Under the pieces are notes generated by a model. That model was not told where the DNA came from and made no database searches. It saw only the letters and a program-made list of their open reading frames with translations. This document shows, in pieces, positions 48,005 through 56,621 of a stretch of 64,000 bases of DNA (the first letter of the stretch is position 1; every line of letters starts with the position of its first letter). A program made the position numbers and the translations under genes. Location of the stretch: the NCBI GenBank assembly GCA_900542275.1, contig UQMW01000007.1:7215-71214 (forward strand), written 5' to 3'. The DNA is from an uncultured Collinsella sp. Its GTDB lineage: Bacteria > Actinomycetota > Coriobacteriia > Coriobacteriales > Coriobacteriaceae.

Positions 48005-50182
48005 TTAGGGGAGGAGCTTCATGGCGGCGTCGTGGGCGGCGCGCTCGTAGGTGTCGTCGAGGGGCTTGAGCGGCAGCAGGGCTGTGGCCTGCGCATCGCC
48101 GCGGCGCTCGAGGGCGTGGATAATGAGCCAGTCGGCGAGTTCGGGGTTCTTGGGTAGCGCTGGTCCGTGCAGGTACGTGCCGATGACGCCCTTGTAGATG
48201 ATGCCCTCAAAGCCATCGTCGCCGTTGTTGCCGGTGCCCGCAACGACGGACGTTCCGAGCGGCGTGGCCTCTGTATCGAGCAGGGTGCGGCCGCCGTGGT
48301 TCTCGAATCCCACAAAGGGCTCAGGCGCCAGGTCGGTTTTGACGGCGACGTTGCCGATTAGTCGGTCGGAGCCGCGTACAGTTTCGGCGGCAATGACGCC
48401 CAAGCCCTCGATGCGATCGTCGCCCATGTAGTACGAACGGCCGAGCAGCTGATAGCTGCCACAGATGGCAAGCAGTGTGCCGCCGTCCTCAACATAGGCC
48501 GCAACCTTGTCTTTTTGAGCGAGCAGCTCGTGTGCCACGGCCAGTTGGTCGCGGTCGGAGCCACCGCCCATCATGACGATGTCGGCGTCGGCGAGATCGA
48601 GCGACTCGCCCATGCGGACCTCGTCCACGCGAACGGGGATGCCGCGCCAGGCGCAGCGGCGCTCGAGGGCGATGACATTGCCGCCGTCGCCGTAGAGGTT
48701 GAGGGCATCGGGATACAGGTAGACGATGCGCAGCGGGCGCGAGAGCTCGACCGGCGCGACGCCGACGGGGACGGCACTGCCATCGGCGCACGCTGCAGCG
48801 TGGGCGGCAACCGTAGTCGCATCGGTGCCTTTGAGCCCGTCGAGCTCCTTGACTAGCGGCGGAAAGGCCGTGTAGTTGGCGACGGCATAGAAAGTGTCGC
48901 CGGCGGCTTCATCCGCAACGGCACCAATCGCCTGCTCGATATTCGAGATAATCGTGGCATCGATGCCGGCGTACTTGAGGCGCACCTGCATGTCGTGCGC
49001 GCGCGTGCCGCCGGCAAAGGCGACAAGTCCCGTTGTGTCGGCGATGCGCTCAAAGTCGACGTCGTAGATCCACGAGACATCGTGGCCGTCGGCATCGTTG
49101 TCGTTGAGGAAGAAAGCGCAGAGCCTGCCACCTGCCGTCTTGATGGACTGGATTTGTCGATCGAAGCCCACGGGATTTTTGGCCAGGTTTGCCACGACGG
49201 TACGGCCGGCGATCTCCCAGCGGCCCATACGCCCGCCGGCGGGGATGTAGGCGTCGAGCGTGGGCTGCAGATGCGCCGCGTCCACGCCCAGCTCGTGGGC
49301 GGCGAAGAAGGCTGCGGCTACGTTGTAGACCATGTACAGGCCGTTGTAGCGCGTGGCGATGTGCGTTGCGGGTGCGTCGATATCGGGTCCAAAATTCAGG
49401 TCAAAGCCGTAGCCGTCGCAGCCGAGCTCCACGCCCGTCACGCGACGGACAAGCTCGGGGCGGATCCAGCCGCACGAGGGGCAATGGTATGCGCCAAGCT
49501 GTCCGTACTGCACATAGTCGTACTCCAACGGCGCGTTGCACTGTGAGCAAAAACGCGAGTCGCTAATGCGGTCGGATTCGGTGTTGGTGGCGCCGTCGAT
49601 GCCAAAGGCGATGCTTGCATTGGGAACGCGCGCGGCGATTGCGGCACACAGCGGGTCGTCTGCGTTGTAGATGAGCGTCGTTGCCGGTGAAAGCTCCAGC
49701 GCGTGGGCGATGACCTCCTGGGTGTGGTCGATCTCGCCGTAACGGTCCAGCTGGTCGCGGAACAGGTTGAGCAGCACAAAGTACGTCGGCTTGAGCTTGG
49801 GCAGAACGCGTACGGTGTAGAGCTCGTCGCACTCAAAAACGCCCACGCGCTTGCCGCTGCTGGTGTGCTTAAGGCCGCCGCGGGCCTCGAGCAGAGCACC
49901 CACCACACCAGGCTCCATATTGTTGCCGGCACGGTTGCACACCACGTTAGCGCCGCTGGCAGCAACGGCGTCGGCGATGAGGTTGGAGGTTGTGGTCTTG
50001 CCGTTGGTGCCGGTGATCACCACGCTGCGGTCGACCAGGCTCGCGAGGTCGCTTAGCAGCTCGGGGTCGATTTTCATGGCGATGCGGCCGGGAAGCACGC
50101 CGCCCTGGCGCTTGAGGACGGAGCGCAGCCCCCAGCGAGCGATATCGCTCGAGGTGCAGGCAAGAGATGAGCGGAGGTTCAT
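48005..50182 (-). CDS. MurT-GatD fusion (lipid II isoglutaminyl synthase)
   Basis: A 725-residue single polypeptide combining both subunits of the enzyme that amidates the D-Glu of lipid II. The first part, MurT, is a Mur ligase with P-loop ITGTNGKTTTSN, the zinc-ribbon cysteines Cys212 and Cys215 and a later CPSC pair, and GRMGRWEIAGRTVV plus ANLAKNPVGF (DUF1727-like domain). From about residue 485 comes GatD, a CobB/CobQ-type glutamine amidotransferase with nucleophile Cys574 (LAICGSYQLLG) and His672 (GTYLHGPALPKNP). In Staphylococcus and Streptococcus these are two proteins from adjacent genes. No internal stop or frameshift is present. Start ATG 50180-50182 has AGGA upstream. It follows two TPR-like genes on the minus strand. 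Confidence 0.93.
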   Translation of the reverse strand: MNLRSSLACTSSDIARWGLRSVLKRQGGVLPGRIAMKIDPELLSDLASLVDRSVVITGTNGKTTTSNLIADAVAASGANVVCNRAGNNMEPGVVGALLEARGGLKHTSSGKRVGVFECDELYTVRVLPKLKPTYFVLLNLFRDQLDRYGEIDHTQEVIAHALELSPATTLIYNADDPLCAAIAARVPNASIAFGIDGATNTESDRISDSRFCSQCNAPLEYDYVQYGQLGAYHCPSCGWIRPELVRRVTGVELGCDGYGFDLNFGPDIDAPATHIATRYNGLYMVYNVAAAFFAAHELGVDAAHLQPTLDAYIPAGGRMGRWEIAGRTVVANLAKNPVGFDRQIQSIKTAGGRLCAFFLNDNDADGHDVSWIYDVDFERIADTTGLVAFAGGTRAHDMQVRLKYAGIDATIISNIEQAIGAVADEAAGDTFYAVANYTAFPPLVKELDGLKGTDATTVAAHAAACADGSAVPVGVAPVELSRPLRIVYLYPDALNLYGDGGNVIALERRCAWRGIPVRVDEVRMGESLDLADADIVMMGGGSDRDQLAVAHELLAQKDKVAAYVEDGGTLLAICGSYQLLGRSYYMGDDRIEGLGVIAAETVRGSDRLIGNVAVKTDLAPEPFVGFENHGGRTLLDTEATPLGTSVVAGTGNNGDDGFEGIIYKGVIGTYLHGPALPKNPELADWLIIHALERRGDAQATALLPLKPLDDTYERAAHDAAMKLLP

Positions 50183-50227
50183 GAAGCCGTTCCTAACATA
50201 GATGACATGGTCGGGGCGATCGCGTCG

Positions 50228-51271
50228 CTAAAAGCCGTAGCGGCGCGCAAATTCCTGGGCAAGCTGCGATACGTCTTCGCAGGCGTTGGCCCAGGGGGCA
50301 AAGTCGGGGGTGTCCGAGATAATGCCGTCGGCTTCCCAAACCGCCTGGTGCGAGAGGTCCCAGGGGTCGCGCGGCTCGGGTCGGCAGGGAAGATACGGCG
50401 TCTGGTACATGGGGTTCAGCAAGAAGAACGCGCCGCCCTCGCAACGGTTAGCGAACTCACGCAGCGCGCGCGTCGCCGGGCGCATCTTGTTTGTTTTGAA
50501 CAGCAGAATCGTGCGGGCGAGCAGGTACCAGGGGGAGTTCTCGAGTGCGTCTGCCCCCATCTGCTCCTCGAGCTGGTGAGCCAGGGCAAAAAAACCGTCC
50601 TGGTCTTCCAAGCGGGCGAGGGCAAGCAACACGGTGCCGGCGGCCCGGGTGGGATAGCCCTCCGCCTTAAGGACACGGCGAGAATAGTTGGCGGCGGCGC
50701 GGTAACGAGCGCTCGCCATACACAGCTGCGAGATGGCCTCGAGCGTGTGGAGCCACCCGATTAGAGCCGGCTCGCTCACGGTAAGGTCTGCTGCGGTGAC
50801 ACCGTCGGCCAAAACATTATTGGCCCAGTAGTGCGGGGCCTCCATATCAAACCCGGGCACGCTCTGTTGCAGGTAGTCGGCCGTACTCGCCTCGAGCTTC
50901 ATCAAGTCGCCCAGGCAGGCATCGACGGGCGTGTCCGCCAGGATGATGGCGAGCAGCTGGGCATCGAGGACATGCGCATCGACGCGAACAATCTTGAGCA
51001 GCTCATCGCGCATATCGTCGAACAGGCGGTTGCGCGTCTGCTCAAACTCCTCGTCGCTGCCCATGTCCTCGATGCGGCGAAGCTCGTCAAGCAAATGACG
51101 ATGAACGCCGGCATAGGACAGCAGCGCTTGGGCATGCTCGGTCTGCGCATACTTGTGAGGGTTTGCGCTGATGTCGTTATGGACAAGCTCGCGTGCTGCA
51201 TCGGTGAGTTCGGGGTGCGACGCAACGTAGGCGCGCTCCAGGTAAGCGGGGATGTAGACGCTCGGATCCAT
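50228..51271 (-). CDS. TPR-like helical protein, downstream member of a pair
   Basis: A 347-residue soluble helical protein of unknown function. The helical-pair periodicity (ALIGWLHTLEAISQLCMASARYRAAANYSRRVL and AAGTVLLALARLEDQDGFFALA) resembles tetratricopeptide-type repeats. It shares layout with the upstream gene, whose stop codon overlaps its start by one base (TAATG), so the two are translationally coupled. murT-gatD follows 45 bases downstream, suggesting co-transcription. A scaffold role is possible but unproven. Confidence 0.7.
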   Translation of the reverse strand: MDPSVYIPAYLERAYVASHPELTDAARELVHNDISANPHKYAQTEHAQALLSYAGVHRHLLDELRRIEDMGSDEEFEQTRNRLFDDMRDELLKIVRVDAHVLDAQLLAIILADTPVDACLGDLMKLEASTADYLQQSVPGFDMEAPHYWANNVLADGVTAADLTVSEPALIGWLHTLEAISQLCMASARYRAAANYSRRVLKAEGYPTRAAGTVLLALARLEDQDGFFALAHQLEEQMGADALENSPWYLLARTILLFKTNKMRPATRALREFANRCEGGAFFLLNPMYQTPYLPCRPEPRDPWDLSHQAVWEADGIISDTPDFAPWANACEDVSQLAQEFARRYGF

Positions 51272-52347
51272 TAGAGGTCCCCTCCCTTAAATGGAAGCCC
51301 CTGCTCGGCTGCGCGTAGGATGCGCTCGTCGATTTGGGAGCGCACGATGTCGTTGGTGGCGACCCAGGCGGCAAAGCTGGCGTTGTCGGGCGCGCCTAGG
51401 CCCTCCTGCAACACCGGCGTCGCCTCGGACAGGGCAAGGACAAGCTCATCGGTGGAGCCCGGACCTACGTTGACGCGAGCATAGACGCCATCGGGAAACT
51501 CGGTTTGGAAGTAGAGCGCCTCGGCTGCGTGCGGGCACGAGCGTGCGAGGATGCGCAAGTAGTGCTCGGCGCCTTCGTAGTCCAGCTCGCGCCAGGCTGC
51601 GCTCATCAATGCGATGAGCGTCCACGGGTCCAAGTCGCGCTCTGCGTCCTTGGGACGGCGGCGCAACGGCGTGTTGGCAAGATAGGGCACGGAGTGGGCG
51701 GAGCGAAAACGCTTGAGTTCCTCGGCAGGGTATTCGAGCTTTGCCATGGCAAGCATCGCGGTATGGCGGACGCCAGCGGGGTCGTTGGGCGCAAAGTCCA
51801 GGCTGCGATTCGCGGCATCCAGCGACATGCGGTAGCGGCCGCTAATGAGCGCGCGCGATGCCAAGGCGGCAAGCCAGCGCAGGTAGGGACGGCGGGTCAG
51901 GTCGCCTGCGGCCTCACGCTCGTAGGGGTCCTGCGCCGAGGCAATCTTGAGCGCCAGATCGTGCTCCACCTCGTCGCACTTGGACACCAGATACTGTACG
52001 TATTCCTCGTTGGATTCGGCGGTGAGCGCCGTCAGCATGCGCTGGGCATCCCAGTTGCTCGGGTCGAGCGCGGCTGCCTCGCGGAGCATGTTCTCGGCAG
52101 CGGCCTCTTCTTGCTCTGCCTGGGCGTCGTCGGGGATAAAGGGGATGCGGTAGTCGACAGCCTCGACCACCTTGGCAATGAGATGCCCGGCACGGTCGCG
52201 GTCGTGCACAATGAGCGGCGCGGGGTTACGGGTGAATTGTTCCATCAGACGCTCTACGGCGGCACCGTCGGTGAGCGGGATATTGTCGCGGCGCAAGGCC
52301 TCAAGAACGAGGCGATGGCAATCCTCTTGAATGGGATCGAATGCCAT
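51271..52347 (-). CDS. TPR-like helical protein, upstream member of a pair
   Basis: A 358-residue soluble protein of unknown function with helical repeats, such as AAALDPSNWDAQRMLTALTA and ISGRYRMSLDAANRSLDFAPNDPAG, which fit TPR pairs. It begins FDPIQEDCHRLVLEALRRDNIPLTDG. AAAGGAGG on the minus strand supports ATG 52345-52347. It overlaps the next gene by one base. No catalytic motif, signal peptide or membrane segment is seen. Confidence 0.7.
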   Translation of the reverse strand: MAFDPIQEDCHRLVLEALRRDNIPLTDGAAVERLMEQFTRNPAPLIVHDRDRAGHLIAKVVEAVDYRIPFIPDDAQAEQEEAAAENMLREAAALDPSNWDAQRMLTALTAESNEEYVQYLVSKCDEVEHDLALKIASAQDPYEREAAGDLTRRPYLRWLAALASRALISGRYRMSLDAANRSLDFAPNDPAGVRHTAMLAMAKLEYPAEELKRFRSAHSVPYLANTPLRRRPKDAERDLDPWTLIALMSAAWRELDYEGAEHYLRILARSCPHAAEALYFQTEFPDGVYARVNVGPGSTDELVLALSEATPVLQEGLGAPDNASFAAWVATNDIVRSQIDERILRAAEQGLPFKGGDL

Positions 52348-52847
52348 GGGGCCTCCTTTGCTGCGGTTAGGGTTCAAATATCTCTATATAAGGCTCTAGT
52401 TTACCCGCATGTGGCACACCGGGGGTGCCGCACTTGGACTTGCACCTTTGCACCACGAAGACGGATGTCGCACAAATGTCGGCACCTTGGACGACCGAGT
52501 GGTATCACGGTGCCGCAAACGGTCGATTTTTGGCGGCGAACGGTGCATATTTTGGAGGGGCACAGTCCAGCCCGGGATATGTAGTCAACCTTGATAAAAC
52601 GTTTGCCCAGCTTGGGAGTATGAATGCCGCACAAGGGTCTTCAGGGATAGAAAAAACGTTTCATCATTGGCGGCTTTAGATGAATAACTGACCAACCAGA
52701 ACGGTAAAATAGTGTTTGTCTGAGCGTTGAGACGTTTAGACATCGCGCATTGTCATCGCCGGCAACGCGCAAAACGGTCCTAACGGAGCCAATCGGGTGC
52801 TCCGTTATATACACAAGTCTAAGAGGGGCTTGTTTAGGAGGCACAGT
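52348..52847 (+). other. Divergent spacer upstream of the iron-dependent dehydrogenase
   Basis: About 500 bases with no supportable gene. An 84-codon open frame at 52425-52679 has no ribosome site or recognisable protein. TAAAAT (52705-52710) is a -10 candidate for the dehydrogenase. TTTAGGAGG precedes ATG 52848. Confidence 0.45.
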
Positions 52848-54071
52848 ATGGGACGTTTTACCAATCCTCGCGATCTGTACTTTGGTGAGGGCGCTCGCCA
52901 CGAGGTGAAGAACCTCAAGGGCAAGAAGGCCATCATCGTTTCTGGCGGCAGCTCTATGCGCCGCGGCGGGTTCCTGCAGGACGTCGAGAACGACCTTAAG
53001 GAAGGCGGTTTCGAGGTCAAGCTGTTCGAGGGCGTCGAGTCCGACCCGTCCATCGAGACGGTCATGAAGGGCGCCGAGGCCATGCGCGAGTTCGAGCCCG
53101 ACTGGATTATCGCCATCGGTGGCGGCTCGCCCATCGATGCCGCTAAGGCCATGTGGGTCTTCTACGAGTATCCCGAGGAGTCCTTCGATAACATCATCCA
53201 GCCGTTCAGCTTCCCCGAGCTGCGTCAGAAGGCTCATTTCTGCGCCATCTCCTCTACCTCCGGCACCGCTACCGAGGTCACCGCGTTCTCCGTCATTACC
53301 GACTACGCCAAGGGCATCAAGTACCCGCTGGCCGACTTCAACATCACCCCTGATGTCGCCATCGTCGACCCCGAGCTCACCTACACCATGCCCGCCAAGC
53401 TGTGCGCTCACACCGGCATGGATGCTCTGACCCACTGCATGGAGGCCTACGTTTCCACCTGCGCCTCTATGTTCACCGACGCCAACGCCCTGCACGGCAT
53501 CCGCGAGATCGTCGAGTGGCTGCCCAAGTCCTATGCTGGCGACCATGAGGCCCGTCAGCACATGCACGAGGCTCAGTGCATCGCCGGTATCGCCTTCTCC
53601 TCGGGCCTGCTCGGCATCGTTCACTCCATGGCTCACAAGACCGGTGCTGCCTTCGAGAACGGCCACATCATCCACGGTGCCGCTAACGCCATGTACCTGG
53701 GCAAGGTTATCCAGTGGAACTCCAAGGACCCGCGTGCTGCTGAGCGTTACGCTTACGTGGCCAAGGAGATCCTGCACCTTCCCGGCGAGACTAACGAGGA
53801 GCTCATCGCTGCGCTCGTCCAGAAGATTCGCGACCTCAATGACCAGCTCAACATTCCGCAGTCCATCAAGGATTACGCGAATGGTGGCGTGAAGGTCGAC
53901 GCCGAGAACCCGCAGATGGTTTCCGAGGAGGAGTTCCTCGCCAAGCTGCCCGAGATCGCTGCGAACGCCGAGACCGACGCCTGCACGCCCGAGAACCCGC
54001 GTGAGACCAAGGCTGCCGACTTCGAGAAGATCCTCAAGGCCTGCTACTACGACACCGACATCGATTTCTAA
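52848..54071 (+). CDS. Iron-containing alcohol dehydrogenase (butanol-dehydrogenase-like)
   Basis: A 407-residue NAD(P)-dependent group III alcohol dehydrogenase. It shows GGGSPIDAAKAMW for the cofactor, SSTSGTATEVTAFSV, DPELTYTMPAKLCAHTGMDALTHC with a metal-ligand Asp, and HSMAHKTGAAFENGHIIHG with ligand His residues. It probably reduces an aldehyde to an alcohol to reoxidise NADH during fermentation. The exact substrate is unknown. ATG 52848 follows TTTAGGAGG. It has its own terminator and precedes two glycerol-dehydrogenase-like genes. Confidence 0.9.
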   Translation: MGRFTNPRDLYFGEGARHEVKNLKGKKAIIVSGGSSMRRGGFLQDVENDLKEGGFEVKLFEGVESDPSIETVMKGAEAMREFEPDWIIAIGGGSPIDAAKAMWVFYEYPEESFDNIIQPFSFPELRQKAHFCAISSTSGTATEVTAFSVITDYAKGIKYPLADFNITPDVAIVDPELTYTMPAKLCAHTGMDALTHCMEAYVSTCASMFTDANALHGIREIVEWLPKSYAGDHEARQHMHEAQCIAGIAFSSGLLGIVHSMAHKTGAAFENGHIIHGAANAMYLGKVIQWNSKDPRAAERYAYVAKEILHLPGETNEELIAALVQKIRDLNDQLNIPQSIKDYANGGVKVDAENPQMVSEEEFLAKLPEIAANAETDACTPENPRETKAADFEKILKACYYDTDIDF

Positions 54072-54092
54072 TCGACTCTTGTTATCGTAACG

Positions 54093-54138
54093 AGGGGCTC
54101 CGCACGTATCCGTACGGAGCCCCTTTCTTTTTTCTTTT
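54093..54138 (+). terminator. Terminator of the iron-dependent dehydrogenase gene
   Basis: AGGGGCTCCGCACG (54093-54106) pairs with CGTACGGAGCCCCT (54111-54124), one mismatch, followed by a long T-rich tract. Confidence 0.92.
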
Positions 54139-54154
54139 AGAGAATGGGATAGTT

Positions 54155-55255
54155 ATGGCTGCAATTTTCAATAGCCCCAGCAAGTACATCCAGGGTCCGG
54201 ACGAGCTCGCCAAGCTCGGCTCCTATGTCGAGCCGCTCGGCGCTAAGGCCCTCGTCATCGTGACGCCTTCGGGCAAGAAGCGCGTCGGTGCCAAGATCGA
54301 GGGTGGTTTTGCCGAGGCTAAGGCCGAGTTGCTGTTTGAGGACTTTAACGGCGAGTGCTCCAAGAGCGAGGTCGATCGCCTGGTTGCGCTCGCGCGCGAC
54401 AACGGCTGCGACATCATCGTCGGCGTCGGTGGCGGCAAGATCCTCGACACCGCCAAGGCCGTCGCCTACTACCTGGAGTCCCCGGTCATCATTTGCCCCA
54501 CCATCGCTTCGACCGATGCCCCGTGCTCGGCGCTCTCCGTGCTCTATACCGATGACGGCCAGTTCGATAAGTACCTGTTCCTTAAGGCGAACCCCAATAT
54601 CGTTCTTATGGATACGACGGTTATCGCGGCGAGCCCGGTACGCCTGACGGTGGCAGGTATGGGCGATGCGCTCGCAACCTACTTTGAGGCCCAGGCGACG
54701 CACGATGCCGACGGTGGCACCTGCGCTGGTGGCAAAGGCGGCATGGCCGGTCTGGCGCTTGCCAAGCTCTGCTACGAGACGCTTATGGCCGATGGCGTCA
54801 AGGCCAAGGTCGCGCTGGAGAAGGGTGCGCTCACGCCTGCCGTCGAGCATATCATCGAGGCCAATACGCTGCTTTCGGGCATTGGCTTTGAGAGCTCGGG
54901 CCTTGCTGCTGCTCATGCCATCCACAATGGCCTGACGATGCTGCCCGAGTGCCACGGCATGTATCACGGCGAGAAGGTCGCCTTTGGCACCATCGTTCAG
55001 CTGGTACTCGAGGATGCTCCGACTGAGAAACTCGAGGAAGTCTTGGGCTTCTGCATTGAGCTGGGCCTGCCGGTCACGATGAAGGAACTTGGCGTTGCCG
55101 AGCTTACGCGCGAGCAGGCCATGATTGTTGCCGAGGCCGCCTGCGCGCCCGATGACACCATGTGCAACATGCCGTTTGAGGTGACGCCCGAGATGGTCGC
55201 AAACGCCATCCTGGGTGCCGACGCGCTGGGTCACTACTACCTTATGGATGAGTAA
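54155..55255 (+). CDS. gldA: Glycerol dehydrogenase GldA
   Basis: A 366-residue zinc-dependent enzyme oxidising glycerol to dihydroxyacetone with NAD. Features are the GVGGGKILDTAKA cofactor loop, PTIASTDAPCSALSVLYTD, AGMGDALATYFEA with a ligand Asp, and AAAHAIHNGLT plus GMYHGEKVAFG with ligand His residues. A paralogue follows 150 bases later at 55403. The start is close to the preceding terminator and has only a weak site (GAATGGGA). Own terminator at 55268. Confidence 0.92.
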   Translation: MAAIFNSPSKYIQGPDELAKLGSYVEPLGAKALVIVTPSGKKRVGAKIEGGFAEAKAELLFEDFNGECSKSEVDRLVALARDNGCDIIVGVGGGKILDTAKAVAYYLESPVIICPTIASTDAPCSALSVLYTDDGQFDKYLFLKANPNIVLMDTTVIAASPVRLTVAGMGDALATYFEAQATHDADGGTCAGGKGGMAGLALAKLCYETLMADGVKAKVALEKGALTPAVEHIIEANTLLSGIGFESSGLAAAHAIHNGLTMLPECHGMYHGEKVAFGTIVQLVLEDAPTEKLEEVLGFCIELGLPVTMKELGVAELTREQAMIVAEAACAPDDTMCNMPFEVTPEMVANAILGADALGHYYLMDE

Positions 55256-55267
55256 ATCAAGCTAAGG

Positions 55268-55303
55268 AAGGGGCAAAGCCAGCAGACGGCTTTGCCCCTT
55301 TTT
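55268..55303 (+). terminator. Terminator of gldA
   Basis: AAGGGGCAAAGCC (55268-55280) pairs perfectly with GGCTTTGCCCCTT (55288-55300), then T run. Confidence 0.93.
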
Positions 55304-55307
55304 GCTA

Positions 55308-55372
55308 TGGTGCAAACCAACCTGACCCCATCGCACCAAGTTGGTGCAAAGGGGTCAGGTTACTTTGCACCA
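55308..55372. repeat. Compound hairpin related to family B
   Basis: TGGTGCAAA (55308-55316) and TTTGCACCA (55364-55372) form the outer stem, ACCTGACCCC and GGGGTCAGGT the middle, GCACCAA-TTGGTGC the inner. The GGGGTCAGGT core matches the family B loop. Total 65 bases. Confidence 0.65.
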
Positions 55373-55402
55373 ATCGTTGTTTGATGAAGGGCGGATTCTC
55401 GT

Positions 55403-56470
55403 ATGGCGCTTCCTATGGTTTACGGCGGTCCCGGTCGGTATGTTCAGGGGCCGGGCGAACTTTCGCGTCAGGGCAGGTATTTGTCATGGTTGGGCTGCGC
55501 TGCCTATGTCTTGTTTGACCAGGGCACCGAGGATCGGCTGTGCAGGCAGATTGTCGATGGATTTCTGGACGACGATCTAAGCGAGCCGTTCTTTAAAATT
55601 TACAACGGTCCGTGTACGGAAGAGGCTGTTGCCGAAATGGCTAAGGAAGCCCAGGCTGAGTATTGCGACATGGTGGTGGGTATTGGCGGTGGCAAGATGC
55701 TCGATATCGCCAAGGCAGTAGCGTTTTATGCCGAGTTGCCGTTGTGCGTATGTCCCACGGCGGCCTCAATGGATGGTCCGTGCAGCGCGATTTCGGTGCT
55801 GTATCACGAGGATGGGTCGTTCGACCGCTACCTGATGCTCGAGAAGAATCCAGATCTGGTCGTGGTCGATACCAACGTGGTCGCAGCGGCCCCACTGCGT
55901 ATGACGGTCGCTGGTATGGGCGATGCGCTGGCAACGTACTTCGAGGCGCGTTCGTGCGCCGCGGCGCACGGCGCCAACGAGCACGGTGGCGCGCCGGGGC
56001 ACTTGGCTCTGGTTGCGGCTCGTGCCTGCTACGACACACTTATGGAGTGCGGTGTCGCTGCCAAGCGCGATCTCAAAAAGGGGCGTACGTCGCCAGCGGT
56101 TGAACGCCTGATCGAGTGCAATATTTTGCTCTCGGGTGTCGGCTTTGAGAGTGGCGGCTTGGCGTTGGCGCATGCCATCGCCAACGGGCTGACGATTCTG
56201 CCCGAGTGCAAGGCCATGCATGGTGAGGCCGTGGCATTTGGTCTGGTGGTACAGCTGCGCCTGGAGCGTGCACCCGAGCTTGATCAGGTGCTCGAGTTTT
56301 GCCAGCGCGTCGGTCTGCCGACGACGCTTGAGGAGCTGGGGCTTGATGAGATTACCGATGCCGATTTGCTGAGCGTTGCTGACGCAACTTTTAAGAACGA
56401 GCGCAACATGGCCAACGAACAGACAAAGGTGACCAGGCAAAAGCTCGTGCAGCTCATGTGCGAGGCATAG
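55403..56470 (+). CDS. Glycerol-dehydrogenase-like protein (GldA paralogue)
   Basis: A 355-residue paralogue of the preceding GldA: YVQGPGELSRQGRYLSWL at the start, GIGGGKMLDIAKA, PTAASMDGPCSAISVLYHEDG, AGMGDALATYFEA with the ligand Asp, and ALAHAIANGLT and AMHGEAVAFG, where His residues are kept. The sequence has diverged well beyond a recent duplication, so the substrate may differ, for example another short-chain polyol. ATG 55403 has a GAAGGGCGGA site. The gene has no obvious terminator before the ferredoxin gene at 56622. Confidence 0.85.
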   Translation: MALPMVYGGPGRYVQGPGELSRQGRYLSWLGCAAYVLFDQGTEDRLCRQIVDGFLDDDLSEPFFKIYNGPCTEEAVAEMAKEAQAEYCDMVVGIGGGKMLDIAKAVAFYAELPLCVCPTAASMDGPCSAISVLYHEDGSFDRYLMLEKNPDLVVVDTNVVAAAPLRMTVAGMGDALATYFEARSCAAAHGANEHGGAPGHLALVAARACYDTLMECGVAAKRDLKKGRTSPAVERLIECNILLSGVGFESGGLALAHAIANGLTILPECKAMHGEAVAFGLVVQLRLERAPELDQVLEFCQRVGLPTTLEELGLDEITDADLLSVADATFKNERNMANEQTKVTRQKLVQLMCEA

Positions 56471-56621
56471 TTTGGCGCTTGATTGGCCTTGTGCAATCGA
56501 GGCGGCGATAGGCCATGGGCTATTTGCCGCAAAGATGCTCCGCGTGTAATTTGCCCGAGGCGTGGGCCGATAGCGTATCATTATCTCTTGCTTGTTTGCA
56601 CTGCTCAGGGAGGGGCCGCGC

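Noticed and set aside
52425..52679. An 84-codon gene upstream of the iron-dependent dehydrogenase
   Set aside because: No ribosome site, family similarity or coding bias that I can see.
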